The notes below the pieces were generated by a model. It was not told the DNA's origin, did no database searches, and worked only from the letters and a program-made list of their open reading frames with translations. From the NCBI RefSeq assembly GCF_905171765.1, contig NC_053389.1:780090772-780154771 (forward strand): a DNA stretch of 64,000 nt. Reading direction: 5' to 3'. The translations under genes and the position numbers were made by a program. Positions 48,919 through 60,815 of this stretch are shown piece by piece; position 1 is the first letter of the stretch; every line of letters begins with the position of its first letter. This DNA is from Bufo bufo (lineage: Eukaryota > Chordata > Amphibia > Anura > Bufonidae).

Positions 48919-49565
48919 CAGTTCAAAATACTGACAAATACATACAAGGCCGTCCACAAGCTGTCCCCTCCCTACATCTCTGAGATACTTTCCCGATACA
49001 TCCCCACACATAATCTCCGATCCTCACCAGACCACCTTCGCTCCTCTTATCACCTCTTCCCACAATCGCCTCCAAGATTTCTCCCGTGCATCCCCCACAC
49101 TCTGGAACTCACTACCCCAACATATCAGACTCTCACCTACAGTGGAAAGCTTCAAAAGAAACCTGAAAACCCACCTCTTCCGACTAGCCTACAACCTACA
49201 GCAGGTGTAGGCAACCTCCGACACTCCAGCTGTTGTGGGACTACAACTCCCAGCATGCATACTTGCTCTGCTGTTCTCAGAGCTCCCATAGAAATGAATG
49301 GAGCATTCTGGGAATTGTAGTTTCACAACAGCTGGAGTGCCGAAGGTTGCTGACCCTGCTGCTGCTATGCACCTATGACCAGCTTTACCCTCACCTACTG
49401 TGCCCATCCTCCATACCTTGTAGATGGTGGGCCCTCTCTCCTTCTGTACCAGTCTGTAACTTGTCTTGGTCATGCTTAGTGCAGCTGTCTGTATTATGTA
49501 TGTGCACCCCTTGTCATATGTACAGCGCTATGGAATGAATGGCGCTTTACTAATAAATAATAATA
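48919..49565 (+). mobile_element. L2-like LINE, 5'-truncated, with 7-bp TSD
   Basis: ATTGGTT flanks both sides (48912-48918 and 49566-49572). About 250 bp encodes the last residues of a reverse transcriptase, ending in the LWNSLPQHIR and SFKRNLKTHLFRLAYN region (about 49099-49203). A 3' UTR with GCGCTATGGAATGAATGGC and an AATAATAAT tail follows, the usual L2-type end. A hairpin MITE (49203-49366) is inserted at the end of the coding part. Confidence 0.8.
49203..49366. mobile_element. Hairpin MITE inside the LINE
   Basis: GGCAACCTCCGACACTCCAG with GGACTACAACTCCCAGCATG pairs with the inverted GTAGTTTCACAACAGCTGG and CCGAAGGTTGC. It interrupts the LINE between the coding end and the CCTGCTGCT UTR. 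Confidence 0.7.
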
Positions 49566-49625
49566 ATTGGTTGCTATGGGTAACTAAACCAGTTCTACTT
49601 TACACCAGTTTGATAAATCTTCCCC

Positions 49626-52229
49626 ATAGTATTTAACTCTTTCTAATGCTGGAACGTGTTATGTTTTACTATTTCCTCGTATAGATAAAGACTGGAATTG
49701 ATGACGCTCAGTAGTGTTAGGGCAGTACTGTGCCTTTAAGAGCCCGGGCTCTTTCCGTAGCGCAGGAGCAGCAGGCTCATGGACGTGTTACGGAATGTCA
49801 CGCTTAATTTCCCCTCTTGTTGTGGTCCCCGCAGCCAGGGGCGAACCGAGCTCCCACTATTCCCACAGTCTTCTATTTTTTTCCCTTGCCTTCTCCTTAA
49901 AGGTCACAACGTGGAAAATGAATTAGTGCATTTCCCAGGTTTTTGCCAAGAACGTTCATTTTTCAAATGCGTCCTACACCCCCCCCCCCTCTCCCCGAGA
50001 ACGTAATTCAGTCATGTTAATTCACCCATGTTACTCGGAGTTGGGACGGGGTCTGGGCAATGTCATGTTTAAGCGCTTTGCCAAGAAATAGTGGGATAGC
50101 GTTCCCTGCAATGTAAGGTCCTCCGCGGGTGCATTTTTCCAACACTGTGATGCAGGGTCTACATTGGTTTCGATGGTAGTTCCCTTATACAATCCATTGA
50201 CAGAAGGATGCCTCTGAAAATGAGGCGATAACACGCTGTCTCACTACTGTGACCCCAGCGATCAGATGTAATCTGTGACAGAAGCAAGTATTCAATCCCA
50301 CTGCAGCGCCTCCACAGGCGAAATGAAACATTACACAGTTTTCCTTGTGTTGGGTCCTCCAGCGTGAGAGGAACTCTCTGTAACCGCTCTCCACGAATCC
50401 TGGACCTCGTAAATGGAATTGGAAGATTTACCCTCTATTAACACCTTGCCGCTATGTACAGTAATTATATTGTTCCCATTGACAGTGTGTGCAGTGAGTG
50501 CCCTCTAGTGGAGGCTGCGGGCATCCAGAATTTTATCATTTAACGCCATTGCTGTGTGAAAGGAAGCACCCTGATAGTGCTGTTAATAGAGGCACTTCAG
50601 CAGATGTTGGTTTTCCGCCTCTCAAATCAGCCATGGTTCACCCCTGACAGGTCATTTTTACTAAATACTTGAACATGAGCCTTAAACACTGAGCATTTTT
50701 TTCTGCGTCGTAAAGGTTCCTCAACTACTCCTTCTGCAAATGAATGAATGGACAACTTGGTGTTAACCTTCCAGTTGTCAAAGGGGTGTGACACCACAAA
50801 GTCTGATGCTGTCTGCTCTGACTGGTCAGTGACAGACTCCAACTGGTAACACAGAGTTGTCAATTTATTCCTGAATTTCTAGGAGGAGTAACAGAGGGAA
50901 GGCGCATCACAGAGGAATAAGAAAAGATGCACTTCCTAAAAGGCATGTTTATCACAGAGTGCCCCCCTGCTAGGACTCCTGTGTGGGAACACGTGTACAG
51001 TGTCCCTCCAGCGCCACCGCAGGGGATATTGAGCATTACACAGTGTCCAATGGGCTGTCTGTATAATACAGGTCATGGAAGGTCCTCCTGAGCAAGAGAC
51101 ACTCTGTGACCACTCTGCTGGCCAAGAGATGAAGATGCCGAGCAGAGGACCTTCCTCTATTAAAGGGGTTTTCTGAGACTTCTGTACTGATGACCCATCC
51201 TCATGCCGATTGAGGACACCGTGGTGCTGCAGCTTATCCTAGACTAGTGACGTCACCGTACATCGGTCACATGGCCTAGGCGCAGCTCAGTGCCATACAA
51301 GTGAATGGGGCCGAGCTGCAATACCAAGCACAGCCACTATAGAATGGGCGGCGCTGTGCTTAGTAAGTTGCGAGGAGGCAGAGGCACTCAAGGATGTACA
51401 TACACTCTGACAGCAAGCAGAGCTCTTGAAAAATGGTGGCTGCCATGATAATCCCACAATCCCATGGGTAGTCGGTTGTTAAAACGTACCCCCTATCCAG
51501 AAGATGGGTATAAACATTAGAGAGGAGGGTGTCCTACCACTAGAACCCTATACCAAATTTGTCATGTTCTGTATGATGTCCATCTCTTTCTAACAAAGCT
51601 AGAACCAGGCCTGCACCTCACATGGATCCAGAGATCTCCACTTACATTGCGCCAATTGTTCTGCTAGATTTATTTCAGGCTGGCAGCCGAGGGGTGTGTC
51701 CTTTCTCAGGGGATGTGTCCCTTCTGCTGTAGCTCTTTCCCTGTAACTTCTAACAGAAGATATGGCTGGTGGCAGTTGAAAATTTTAACTGAGCATGTGC
51801 GACCAACTCAGTGAGACGGACCCCAAAAAATAAGGAAAAGAACTAACAGCAGGTGGCGCTATACTAATACATTTTATTGAATAACTCAGTGGCTATGCAA
51901 AATTTTTAATTACATACAATTACAAAAGCATTCAGATCCAGGGGCTGGTTAGAAAAATGTAGACCCCTTTAAGTTTCCTTGTACCACTGGGCAGATTTGC
52001 CATTCAGGAACCAAGAAAAACTGGGTGAGAACCCAATATGGCAGATTAACAGCAGCCATACTGGTTGTCACCCAACTTTACCAGAAGCAGATATAACAAG
52101 ATCTAAAAAAAAAATATATATATATATAAATATATCAAGGATCTGTTATTTCATATTTTTAATTCTCGGTGGAAAAATTAGCAATTTCATCTAATCGTAA
52201 CGTAATCTTTTTAAATATTTTTTTTTTCA
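49626..52229. other. No gene seen
   Basis: Includes fragments similar to 11655 (CCCTCTAGTGGAGGCTG, about 50500) and a hairpin like 18256 at about 52018-52085. A short TA run at 52115-52130. No credible ORF. Confidence 0.4.
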
Positions 52230-53150
52230 AAAACATCAAAAACCTCTAAGCCTTTTCCACAGCCGCCCGCGCATTTCACTCCGTATCTATAGAATAAATG
52301 AGCCTCTTTCCAGCCTGGAGTATGAAATCGGAGGGAAATGTTTCCGAAATATTGTCCGCCTCCCACCTGCAGGCTCGTAAATATGTGTGATTATCTGCTG
52401 AAGGGCTCTTTTTCGGTGTTTTTCTTGGCAGGGGAGAGGTTTTCGAGCATTAAGAATGAACAAGAGTCAGAAATTGTCAGGCCGCATTCCTTCTCTGGGC
52501 CGCAGCCAGCGAGAAAGCAGCGCAGACGCGGGCCTGGGGAATAACGCCGTGTTGTTTTTGGCTGGAGTTTCTCTGGAAGCTTTTTCCCATTCGGTCCCCG
52601 AACAGTCAGAAAAGGGTTTGTGAAATATGACACAATAAAATCCATTCATTACATCCGCCCCTTCTCGCCCTCTCAAAACAAAAATGGCGGCTGGGTTCCA
52701 GAACCTGCGCAGGAAAGTGGGGGTCATAGGGGGCGTTGGAAACGGGCCAAAATGAACACGGGGATTGCGCTCTTGGATTTCGACTTCCCCGCGCACTCCA
52801 TCTTTATTCCTCCGCTCTAAGTAGCTAATTGCTCTGTTCTGCACAACTTAGCAGAACGTTACGGATCTCCTCGGCGTCCGCTTGTGGGAGGGTCGTACGC
52901 GAAGATGTAGAATATCTCCAGAGGCCTGGCCTACATCTGATCCTGCGTTAAATTAAGCCCCCAATGCCTTTGCCTAGGCTCTTTAATGATATGAAGGCAG
53001 CCTGCACATACGGCTTACCCGTGCAACATTACTTAGTAATGATGCCTTTACGGCTCCCTTAGGGGGTTGGGATGAGAGCGATGCCCTTATGAGTTTTACA
53101 GATAATCCACGGCATACAGATGCAGGCAGCAATTACTAAAAGTACCGTAC
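52230..53150. other. Non-repetitive stretch, possible conserved non-coding DNA
   Basis: About 0.9 kb without visible repeat structure, with balanced composition and homeodomain-type phrases (TTTAATGATATG at about 52982, TAATTG at about 52825). It differs in texture from the surrounding repeats. Function is a guess. Confidence 0.2.
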
Positions 53151-53989
53151 ATGCAGCTGTAGTCATTTCTTCCTGTATCGGTAAAGGCCTGCAAATTTAA
53201 AGGGATTGTCCAGGTATCAAGCGAAAAAATTTAAATAAATCTTGATGTGAAGATGCATGCCTGAGGAGCACAAGCTGCCCGATGAACCTAGGCATGGACT
53301 GTCTCTGGTCACATTTGTAAAGCACCACCTGGTGTTCAAAGAGGGTAGCAATGGGCACATCCACCTACAGGGACACGTATGCTCAGTCACGCTCCCCCCC
53401 ACAACTAGGTCTCTACATTACAGGCCCCTGTTCACTGCAGAGCAGCCAGTAGCAATAGATCTCTGGCACTCTCTGTAGTACCATAGCAGTATAGCTGAGA
53501 AAAGTCCTTCTGCAGGGGAAGTAAGAAGGGGCTATATTGTCAGCTGTCAGAGGGGGAAGGAGGCTAACTTCAGCAGTACAAGGAAGCAAGAAAAAAAAAA
53601 AAGGCCTTTAAAAAAAAATTGCTTTAAAAAAATGTTTGCATAATGGCCTTTCTTCTTAGTACAATCATAACTGTAAAGGAATAAATCCCCTCTTCAGCTG
53701 CACAGCTAGATGCATTTCTCTCACAAGCATAGGGCCTCTCCCTTCTGTGGAATCTGTCGGCACTGTACTGCTGTGACGTCCTTTACCTTACTTCCCACTA
53801 TGTTTGTTTTCAGCTCCGGAGCTCACAGAACAGATGAGGGGGAAATCACACTTACAGAAAGATTGAACGCTCCAGCAGTGACTTTAAATTAAGTGACTTC
53901 AGATTCAGGGACTGCAGTAAATCAGTTTCTTATCACTGCATTCTATTGTATTTTTCGCTTTTGTTGTGTAATCCCCATTTAGTATGTGT
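53151..53989. other. No gene seen
   Basis: Mixed sequence with A-runs near 53590-53640. No credible ORF. Confidence 0.4.
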
Positions 53990-54004
53990 TCCATTATTGA
54001 CAGC

Positions 54005-54960
54005 GCAGTCCAGTGCACATCTTGCATGATGTATGCCGTCCTGGAACAGCCGTTTGAGGGTGCATATCATTGTTCAAAATGTGAGAAAATTACCCGTTTG
54101 GAATCACAAATTGAGTATCTAAAACGGGACGAGTTTCAACACTGAGAGGCGTTAACAATTTGGAAAAGAGTTTGCTTCTCACCGAGCAAGCACTCTATGG
54201 GGTAGATGAGGGGGAGGGTGACAGAGAGGAGGCTCAGGAAAGTGAGGTAGCTAGCTGGGTAAGAGAAAGCAGGGGAGAGGGAAGAGTGCCAGGGAGGCTA
54301 GCCCTGATCTGACACACCCCAACAAGTTTGCACGTTTGGCAGATGAGGGGGATGTCAGTCCAGGGACGGCACTGCTGCAGCCAGACACTTCCTCTGCCAG
54401 TCAGGGGAATGTCAGCTCCGGTAAGCAGGGGACCAGGAGAGCAGGGCAGGCCAGACAGGTGCTGGTAGTGGGAGACTCAATTATTAGGGGAACAGATAGG
54501 GAAATCTGTCACAAAGACCGTGATCGCCGAACGGTGTGTTGTCTTCCTGGCGCTCAAATTCGACACATCGCGGATTGGGTTGACAGATTACTGGGCGGGT
54601 CTGGAGAAGATCCAGCGGTCATGGTCCATCGGAACCAATGACAAAGTTAAAGGTAGGTGGAGCGTCCTTAAAAATAATTTTAGGGATTTAGGTCAAAAGC
54701 TTAGGGCAAGGACCTCAAAGGTAGTATTTTCTGAAATACTACCGGTACCATGAGCCACACAAGAAAGGCAGCGGGAGATTAGGGAGGTTAACAAGTGGCT
54801 CAAGAACTGGTGTAAGAAAGGAGGGGTTTGGGTTCCTGGAGAACTGGGCCGACTTCTCTGTCGGCTACAAGCTCTATCGTAGGGACGGGCTGCGCCTCAA
54901 TGGGGAAGGGGCAGCTGTTTTGGGGGAGAAGATGGCTAGAAGGTTGGAGGAGTGTTTAAA
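54005..54960 (+). pseudogene. CR1 ORF1 (Cys-rich motif plus SGNH esterase)
   Basis: Near 54020-54130 a Cys-rich segment (CTSCMMYAV, then CSKCEK) is followed by a predicted coiled stretch. The open frame 54336-54641 carries VLVVGDSIIRGTD, the Ser motif of the esterase domain of CR1 ORF1 proteins, and TVCCLPGAQIRHIADW. The frame then shifts near the Asn/Thr box; a second piece continues to FSEILPVP (about 54750). CR1 ORF1 binds the element's RNA and is thought to help membrane or lipid interactions. Broken by frameshifts and a stop. Confidence 0.75.
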
Positions 54961-55079
54961 CTAGGGACTGGGGGGGAGGGTTACTACGTTACAGGATGGG
55001 AAGATAGTGCAGATAGAGACCGGGGGCAAGGTAGTGGGACTGGGGGAGGAATGGAAGGAGGGACTAGAACAGTTCAGAA

Positions 55080-57464
55080 GGAAAGGTGTAGGGTAAAAAA
55101 TATACATAAACCTCTCAAATGTATGTATACTAATGCCAGAAGCCTGACTAATAAAACTGGTGAACTGGAATTAGGGTCCATTCACACGTCCGCAATTCGG
55201 ATCCAGAAAAATATAGAACATTGCGGACAAGAATAGCCATTTTCTATTAAGTGCCGGCGATGTGCGGTCCGCAAAAACACACACGGACGTGTGAATGGAC
55301 CCTTAGTGATGCGTGAGGACTGGGCAGTTAATGTACAGAGTTACAGTCTGTTTAAAAAAGATCGCCAAAACCGGAGAGGGGGAGGGGTCTGCCTTTATGT
55401 AAAGTCCTGTCTAAAGCCCACAGTCCGAGAAGATATAAGTGAGGGACATGAACATGTGGAGTCACTGTGGGTAGAGATACATGGAGGCAAAAACAATAAT
55501 AAATTACTAATAGGAGTTTATTATAAACCACCTAATATACCAGAGTCCACAGAAAATCTACTACTAAATGAGATAGAGAAGGCGGCAGATCATAATGAGG
55601 TGGTTATTATGGGGGACTTCAACTACCCAGATATAGACTGGGAAACTGAAACCTGTATAATCTCATAAGGGAAACAGGTTCTTGGCAATAACCAAAGACA
55701 ATTACCTCTCCCAACTGGTTCAGGACCCGACTAGAGGGACGGCCATACTGGACTTAGTATTAACCAATAGACCTGACAAAACAACAGATGTGCAGGTTGG
55801 GGGACACCTGGGAAATAGTGACCATAAAGTAATAACCTTCCAATTATCATTCAAAAGAACGTTTCTACAGGGAGGAACAAAAATACCAAACTTCAAAAAA
55901 GCTAAATTTAGCCAACTAAGAGAGGCCATAGGCATAACTAACTGGGCAAAAGTCCTCAAAAATAAAAATACAGCCACAAAATGGGATATTTTTAAAAGCA
56001 TCCTAAAATCTAATTGTGAGAGGTACATACCGTATGGGAATAAAAGGTTAAGGAACAAAAAGAAACCAATGTGAATAAATAGAACTGTAAAGAAAGCAAT
56101 GAATGACAAAAAGAAAGCATTTACATCACTAAAACATGAGGGAAGCACTGAAAAACTATAAGGAATAAAATAGAACATGTAAAAAACAAATAAAAACAGC
56201 CAAACTAGAAACCGAGATTAATTAACTAAGAGAGCAAAACTAACCCTAAAATGTTCTTCAATTATATAAATGGTAAAAAGTATAAATCTGAAGGTGTCGG
56301 CCCTTTACAGAGCAATGGGGGGGGGGGGGGGGGGTAGCAGAGAGCGATGAGAAGAAAGCAAAGCTATTAAATATTTTTTTCTCCACTGTATTCACTGAGG
56401 AAAATAAACTGTCAGATGAAATGCAGAATGTAAAAATAAATTCCCCATTAAAAGTGCCCTGTCTGACCCAGGAAGAAGTACAACAGCGACTTGAAAAGAT
56501 TAAAATAGACAAATCGCCAGGACCAGATGGCATACACCCCCGTATCCTATGAGAATTAAGTAATGTCATAGCCAGACCCTTATTTCTGATATCTACAGAC
56601 TCTATACTGACAGGGAGTGTTCCACAGGATTGGCGCATAACAAATATGGTGCCAATATTCAAAAAGGGTCCAAAAACAGACCCCGGAAATTATAGGCCGG
56701 TAAGTTTAACATCTGTTGTGGGTAAACTGAAGGTTTTCTAAGAGATGCTATCTTGGAGGATCTCAATGAAAATAAGCAAATATATCAGCATGGCTTCATA
56801 AGGGATCGGTCATGTCAAACTAATTTAATCAGTTTCTATGAGGAGGCAAGTTCTAGACTTGACAGTGATGAAATCAATGGATGTCGTATATCTGGACTTC
56901 TGCAAAGCATTTGACACTGTACCACATAAAAGGTTAGTATATAAAATGAGAATGCTTGGACTGGGAGAAAACGTCTGTATGTGGGTAAGTAACTGGCTCA
57001 GTAATAGAAAACAGAGGGTGGTTATTAACGGTACATACTCAGATTGGGTCACTGTCACTAGCGGAGTACCTCAGGGGTCAGTATTGGGCCCTATTCTCTT
57101 CAATATATTTTTTTTAATGATCTTGTAGAAGGCTTGCACAGTAAAATATCAATTTTTGCAGATGACACTAAACTGTGTAAAGTAATTGACACTGAAGAGG
57201 ACAGTATACTACTATAGAGGGATCTGGATAGATTGGAGGCTTGGGCAGAGAAGTGGCAGATGAGGTTTAATACTGACAAAATGTAAAGTTATGCACATGG
57301 GAAGGAATAATGCAAGTCACCCGTACATACTAAATGGTAAAACACTCGGTAACACTGACATGGAAAAGGCCTTAGGAATTTTAATAAACAGCAAACTAAG
57401 CTGCAAAAAACAGTGTCAGGCAGCTGCTGCCAAGGCCAATAAGATAATGGGTTGCATCAAAAGG
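55080..57464 (+). pseudogene. CR1 ORF2 (endonuclease-reverse transcriptase), decayed
   Basis: The AP-type endonuclease part includes YTNARSLTNKTGELE (broken by the MITE), VIMGDFNYPDIDW and GNSDHKVI (Asp/His active-site region) between 55110 and 55850. The reverse-transcriptase part shows SPGPDGIHPR (about 56515), NYRPVSLTS (about 56690), [16 protein letters not shown] (motif A), [14 protein letters not shown] (about 57063) and FADDTKLCK (catalytic box, about 57150). The protein is split over at least five frames, with a G-run at about 56316-56334 and several stops. It nicks DNA and copies LINE RNA in intact relatives; this copy cannot. Confidence 0.85.
55174..55302. mobile_element. Short CACACG MITE in CR1 endonuclease, TTA TSD
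   Basis: 129 bp, GGGTCCATTCACACGTCC to GTGTGAATGGACCC, with TTA at 55171-55173 and 55303-55305. Near-perfect ends. Confidence 0.85.
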
Positions 57465-57934
57465 CAAAAGGGTAATTGAAAAAGAGGGGTTATGATAACC
57501 TTCTTGAAACCTGGATACATATCCAGGTTATCAAAGAGATGTCAAGATTCAGGCACCAGTGGGGTGGCTCACATGAAGAGATATATAGGTGCTGTTAAAA
57601 GATAGGTGGAGGATAGGGAGTGGAAGGTGAGGGAGGGGGGGCTGGGGATGAATTGGAAAGTATCCAGGTAGACTGCTCAGTGGTTACGTGTATGGGGAAC
57701 ACGTTTTTAACAGTCGTAAAACAATCGTAGAAAAAAACACTGGAGCGCGCCAATCCTAGACACAGATCCGGGGATAGAGGAAATTAAAATATTGTACCAT
57801 AAGCTAAATAGACAGATGGCGGTGTATCAATTTTTGATATACCAGATGGTTAAAAATCAAAGATGTTGTAATGTGAATGAAAAGAGAAATGAAATATAAT
57901 AAAAATATAAATATAAAATATAGAAGAACGTTAA

Positions 57935-58233
57935 GGAGGACCTTTCACCTTGAAAAACATTGTGAACTAAGTATGCTGCCATGGAGAGGTTTTTTTCTCC
58001 CAGGCTGTGAGCTGTGCGCTGCGATTGGCCAGCGCTACACCCTAGGAGAAGGAGACGCCCACAGGACAAGAGAAGACCCGCCTACTATAACTTAGTGAGC
58101 AAAGATACCGGAGGGGATAACGGGAGAACGGAGCGGCGCCCGGGGGTAATAGTAAGTGCAGTGAGATCCCCGGGCACTGCTCTCTATGGCAGCATACTTA
58201 GTTCACAATGTTTTTCAAGGTGAAAGGTCCTCT
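57935..58233. mobile_element. MITE with TTAA TSD in segment A
   Basis: 299 bp, AGGAGGACCTTTCACC to GGTGAAAGGTCCTCT, with TTAA at 57931-57934 and 58234-58237. Segments B and C have a single TTAA at the matching site (58749-58752 and 58993-58996). Confidence 0.9.
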
Positions 58234-58430
58234 TTAAAGTCTCCACTCACTTCACTGGGGGAACCACTAGGATAAACTCAAGACACCTGTGGTGAAGATA
58301 TTCCCCCCCCCCGGCCGGGATCGCCTGTAGTATTGTAGGAGAGGTCAGCCTCGCGGTCGTGCCAAAGATGTAGAACACAGCACTCAGATGAAACTGCTTC
58401 TTCTCACTTCCTTTATTACATATATAAGCA

Positions 58431-58479
58431 GCTCAACGCGTTTTGGGGGTGTAAACAGAGTGTCCCCCTTCTTCAGGAG
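58431..58479 (-). ncRNA. Hammerhead-like motif A, one core change
   Basis: Minus strand: CTC, CTGAAGA, stem II GGGGG/CCCCC, AAAA where GAAA is needed, stem III ACGCGT, U, GAG. Only the G of GAAA is lost. Confidence 0.6.
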
Positions 58480-58516
58480 TAAAATAATCTCTTAGACAGT
58501 ATAAGACATTATTTTA

Positions 58517-58565
58517 CTCCTGAAAAAGGGGGACACTCTGTTTACACTCCTGAAACGCGTTGAGC
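58517..58565 (+). ncRNA. Hammerhead-like motif B, one core change
   Basis: CTC, CTGAAAA where CTGANGA is needed, stem II with two wobbles, GAAA, ACGCGT, U, GAG. GAAA is intact but the G of CUGANGA is lost. Confidence 0.6.
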
Positions 58566-59188
58566 CGTTTATATATGTAGTAAAGGAAGTGAGAAGAAGC
58601 CGTTTCATCTGAGTGCTGTGTTCTACATCTTCGGCACGACCGCGAGGCTGACCTCTACTTCTACAATACTACAGGCGATCCCGGCCGGGGGGGAATATCT
58701 TCACCACAGGTGTCTTGAGTTTATCCTAGTGGTTCCCCCAGTGAAGTGAGTGGAGACTTTAACTTTCTTCTATAATTTATATTTATATTTAAATTTTCAT
58801 TATATTTCATTTCTCTTTTCATTCACATTACAAAATTTTTGATTTTTAACCATCTGGTATATCAAAAATTGATACACCGCCATCAATTTTTGATATACCA
58901 GATGGTTAAAAATCAAAAATTTTGTAATGTGAATGAAAAGAGAAATGAAATATAATGAAAATTTAAATATAAATATAAATTATAGAAGAAAGTTAAAGTC
59001 TCCACTCACTTCACTGGGGGAACCACTAGGATAAACTCAAGACACCTGTGGTGAAGATATTCCCCCCCGGCCGGGATCGCCTGTAGTATTGTAGAAGTAG
59101 AGGTCAGCCTCGCGGTCGTGCCGAAGATGTAGAACACAGCACTCAGATGAAACGGCTTCTTCTCACTTCCTTTACTACATATATAAAC

Positions 59189-59237
59189 GGCTCAACGCGT
59201 TTCAGGAGTGTAAACAGAGTGTCCCCCTTTTTCAGGA
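59189..59237 (-). ncRNA. Hammerhead-like motif C (copy of B)
   Basis: Inverted copy of motif B with the same CTGAAAA change. Confidence 0.55.
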
Positions 59238-59275
59238 GTAAAATAATGTCTTATACTGTCTAAGAGATTATTTTA

Positions 59276-59323
59276 CTCCTGAAGAAGGGGGACACTCTGT
59301 TTACACCCCCAAAACGCGTTGAG
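59276..59323 (+). ncRNA. Hammerhead-like motif D (copy of A)
   Basis: Inverted copy of motif A with the same AAAA change. Confidence 0.55.
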
Positions 59324-59522
59324 CTGCTTATATATGTAATAAAGGAAGTGAGAAGAAGCAGTTTCATCTGAGTGCTGTGTTCTACATCTTTGGCACGACC
59401 GCGAGGCTGACCTCTCCTACAATACTACAGGCGATCCCGGCCGGGGGGGGGGGAATATCTTCACCACAGGTGTCTTGAGTTTATCCTAGTGGTTCCCCCA
59501 GTGAAGTGAGTGGAGACTTTAA

Positions 59523-59821
59523 AGAGGACCTTTCACCTTGAAAAACATTGTGAACTAAGTATGCTGCCATAGAGAGCAGTGCCCGGGGATCTCACTGCAC
59601 TTACTATTACCCCCGGGCGCCGCTCCGTTCTCCCGTTATCCCCTCCGGTATCTTTGCTCACTAAGTTATAGTAGGCGGGTCTTCTCTTGTCCTGTGGGCG
59701 TCTCCTTCTCCTAGGGTGTAGCGCTGGCCAATCGCAGCGCACAGCTCACAGCCTGGGAGAAAAAAACCTCTCCATGGCAGCATACTTAGTTCACAATGTT
59801 TTTCAAGGTGAAAGGTCCTCC
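59523..59821. mobile_element. MITE with TTAA TSD in segment D
   Basis: Reverse copy of 57935-58233, also 299 bp, with TTAA at 59519-59522 and 59822-59825. Confidence 0.9.
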
Positions 59822-60055
59822 TTAACGTTCTTCTATATTTTATATTTATATTTTTATTATATTTCATTTCTCTTTTCATTCACATTACAACATCTTTGAT
59901 TTTTAACCATCTGGTATATCAAAAATTGATACACCGCCATCTGTCTATTTAGCTTCTGGTACAATATTTTTAATTCCTCTGTTCCCGGAGCGGTTTCTAG
60001 GATTGGCGCTCTCCAGTGTTTTTTGCTACGATTGTTTTACGATTGCATCAAAAGG

Positions 60056-60527
60056 GGCATAGATGCCCGTGATAAGAACATAGTCCTACCACTTTACAAA
60101 TCATTAGTCAGACCACACATGGAGTACTGTGTACAGTTCTGGGCTCCTGTGAACAAGGCAGACATAGCAGAGCTGGAGAGGGTCCAGAGGAGGTCAACTA
60201 AAGTAATAACTGGAATGGGGCAACTACAGTACCCTGAAAGATTATCAAAATTAGGGTTATTCACGTTAGAAAAAAGATGACTGAGGGGAGATCTAATAAC
60301 TATGTATAAATATATCAGGGATCAGTACAGAGATCTATCCCATCATCTATTTATCCCCAGGACTGTGACTGATGAGGGGACATCCTCTGCGTCTGGAGGA
60401 AAGAAGGTTTGTACACAAACATAGAAGAGGATTCTTTACGGTAAGAGCAGTGAGACTATGGAACTCTCTACCTGAGGAGGTGGTGATGGGGAGTACAATA
60501 AAGGAATTCAAGAGGGGCCTGGATGTA
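60056..60527 (+). pseudogene. CR1 ORF2 C-terminal continuation
   Basis: Picks up directly from the piece before the Penelope-like insertion: SLVRPHMEYCVQFWAP (about 60103-60150), ELERVQRRSTK, LGLFTLEKR and then, in another frame, RAVRLWNSLPEEV, the usual CR1 C-terminal region. Interrupted at 60528 by the mariner; the last residues resume at 62839. Confidence 0.85.
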
Positions 60528-60579
60528 CAGGGTGGGCCATTTATATGGATACACCTTAATAAAATGGGAATGGTTGGCG

Positions 60580-60613
60580 ATATACTAATGTGCCACAAAC
60601 AGGAAGTTAATAT
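60580..60613. repeat. 34-bp segment flipped relative to the opposite arm
   Basis: ATATACTAATGTG...GTTAATAT lies in the same orientation here and at 62751-62784, although all flanking arm sequence is inverted. Confidence 0.85.
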
Positions 60614-60815
60614 GTGAGGGGGGAAACTTTTCAAGATGGGTGGTGACCGTGGCGGCCATTTTGAAGTCGACCATTTTGAATCCAACTTTAGTTTTTCAAT
60701 GGGAAGAGGGTCATGTGACATCAAACTTATTGGGAATTTTGCAAGAAAAACAATGGTGTGCTTGGTTTTAACGTAACTGTATTATTTCATGAGTTATTTA
60801 CAAGTTTCTGACCAC

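Larger units (their letters stand above)
48797..49620. mobile_element. Palindromic MITE split by a LINE
   Basis: TTTATCAAACTGGTGTAAAG and its inverted copy CTTTACACCAGTTTGATAAA are the ends. The middle is interrupted by the LINE tail at 48919-49565. Confidence 0.75.
57452..60055. mobile_element. Penelope-like double palindrome with 13-bp TSD
   Basis: TTGCATCAAAAGG at 57452-57464 and 60043-60055 flanks 2578 bp inserted in CR1. After about 250 unpaired bases, 57716-58876 pairs with 58878-60042. Each half is itself a palindrome, so four pLTR-like segments alternate in orientation (A minus, B plus, C minus, D plus) with hammerhead-like motifs near the A/B and C/D apices. No reverse transcriptase is inside. 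The same layout (unpaired left end, inverted arms, hammerhead at the tip) recurs at 61643-62721. Assignment to Penelope-like elements rests on architecture and hammerhead type. Confidence 0.7.

Noticed and set aside
57877..59899. Short frames repeated at mirrored positions as conserved genes
   Set aside because: They repeat only because the MITE and pLTR arms are inverted copies.
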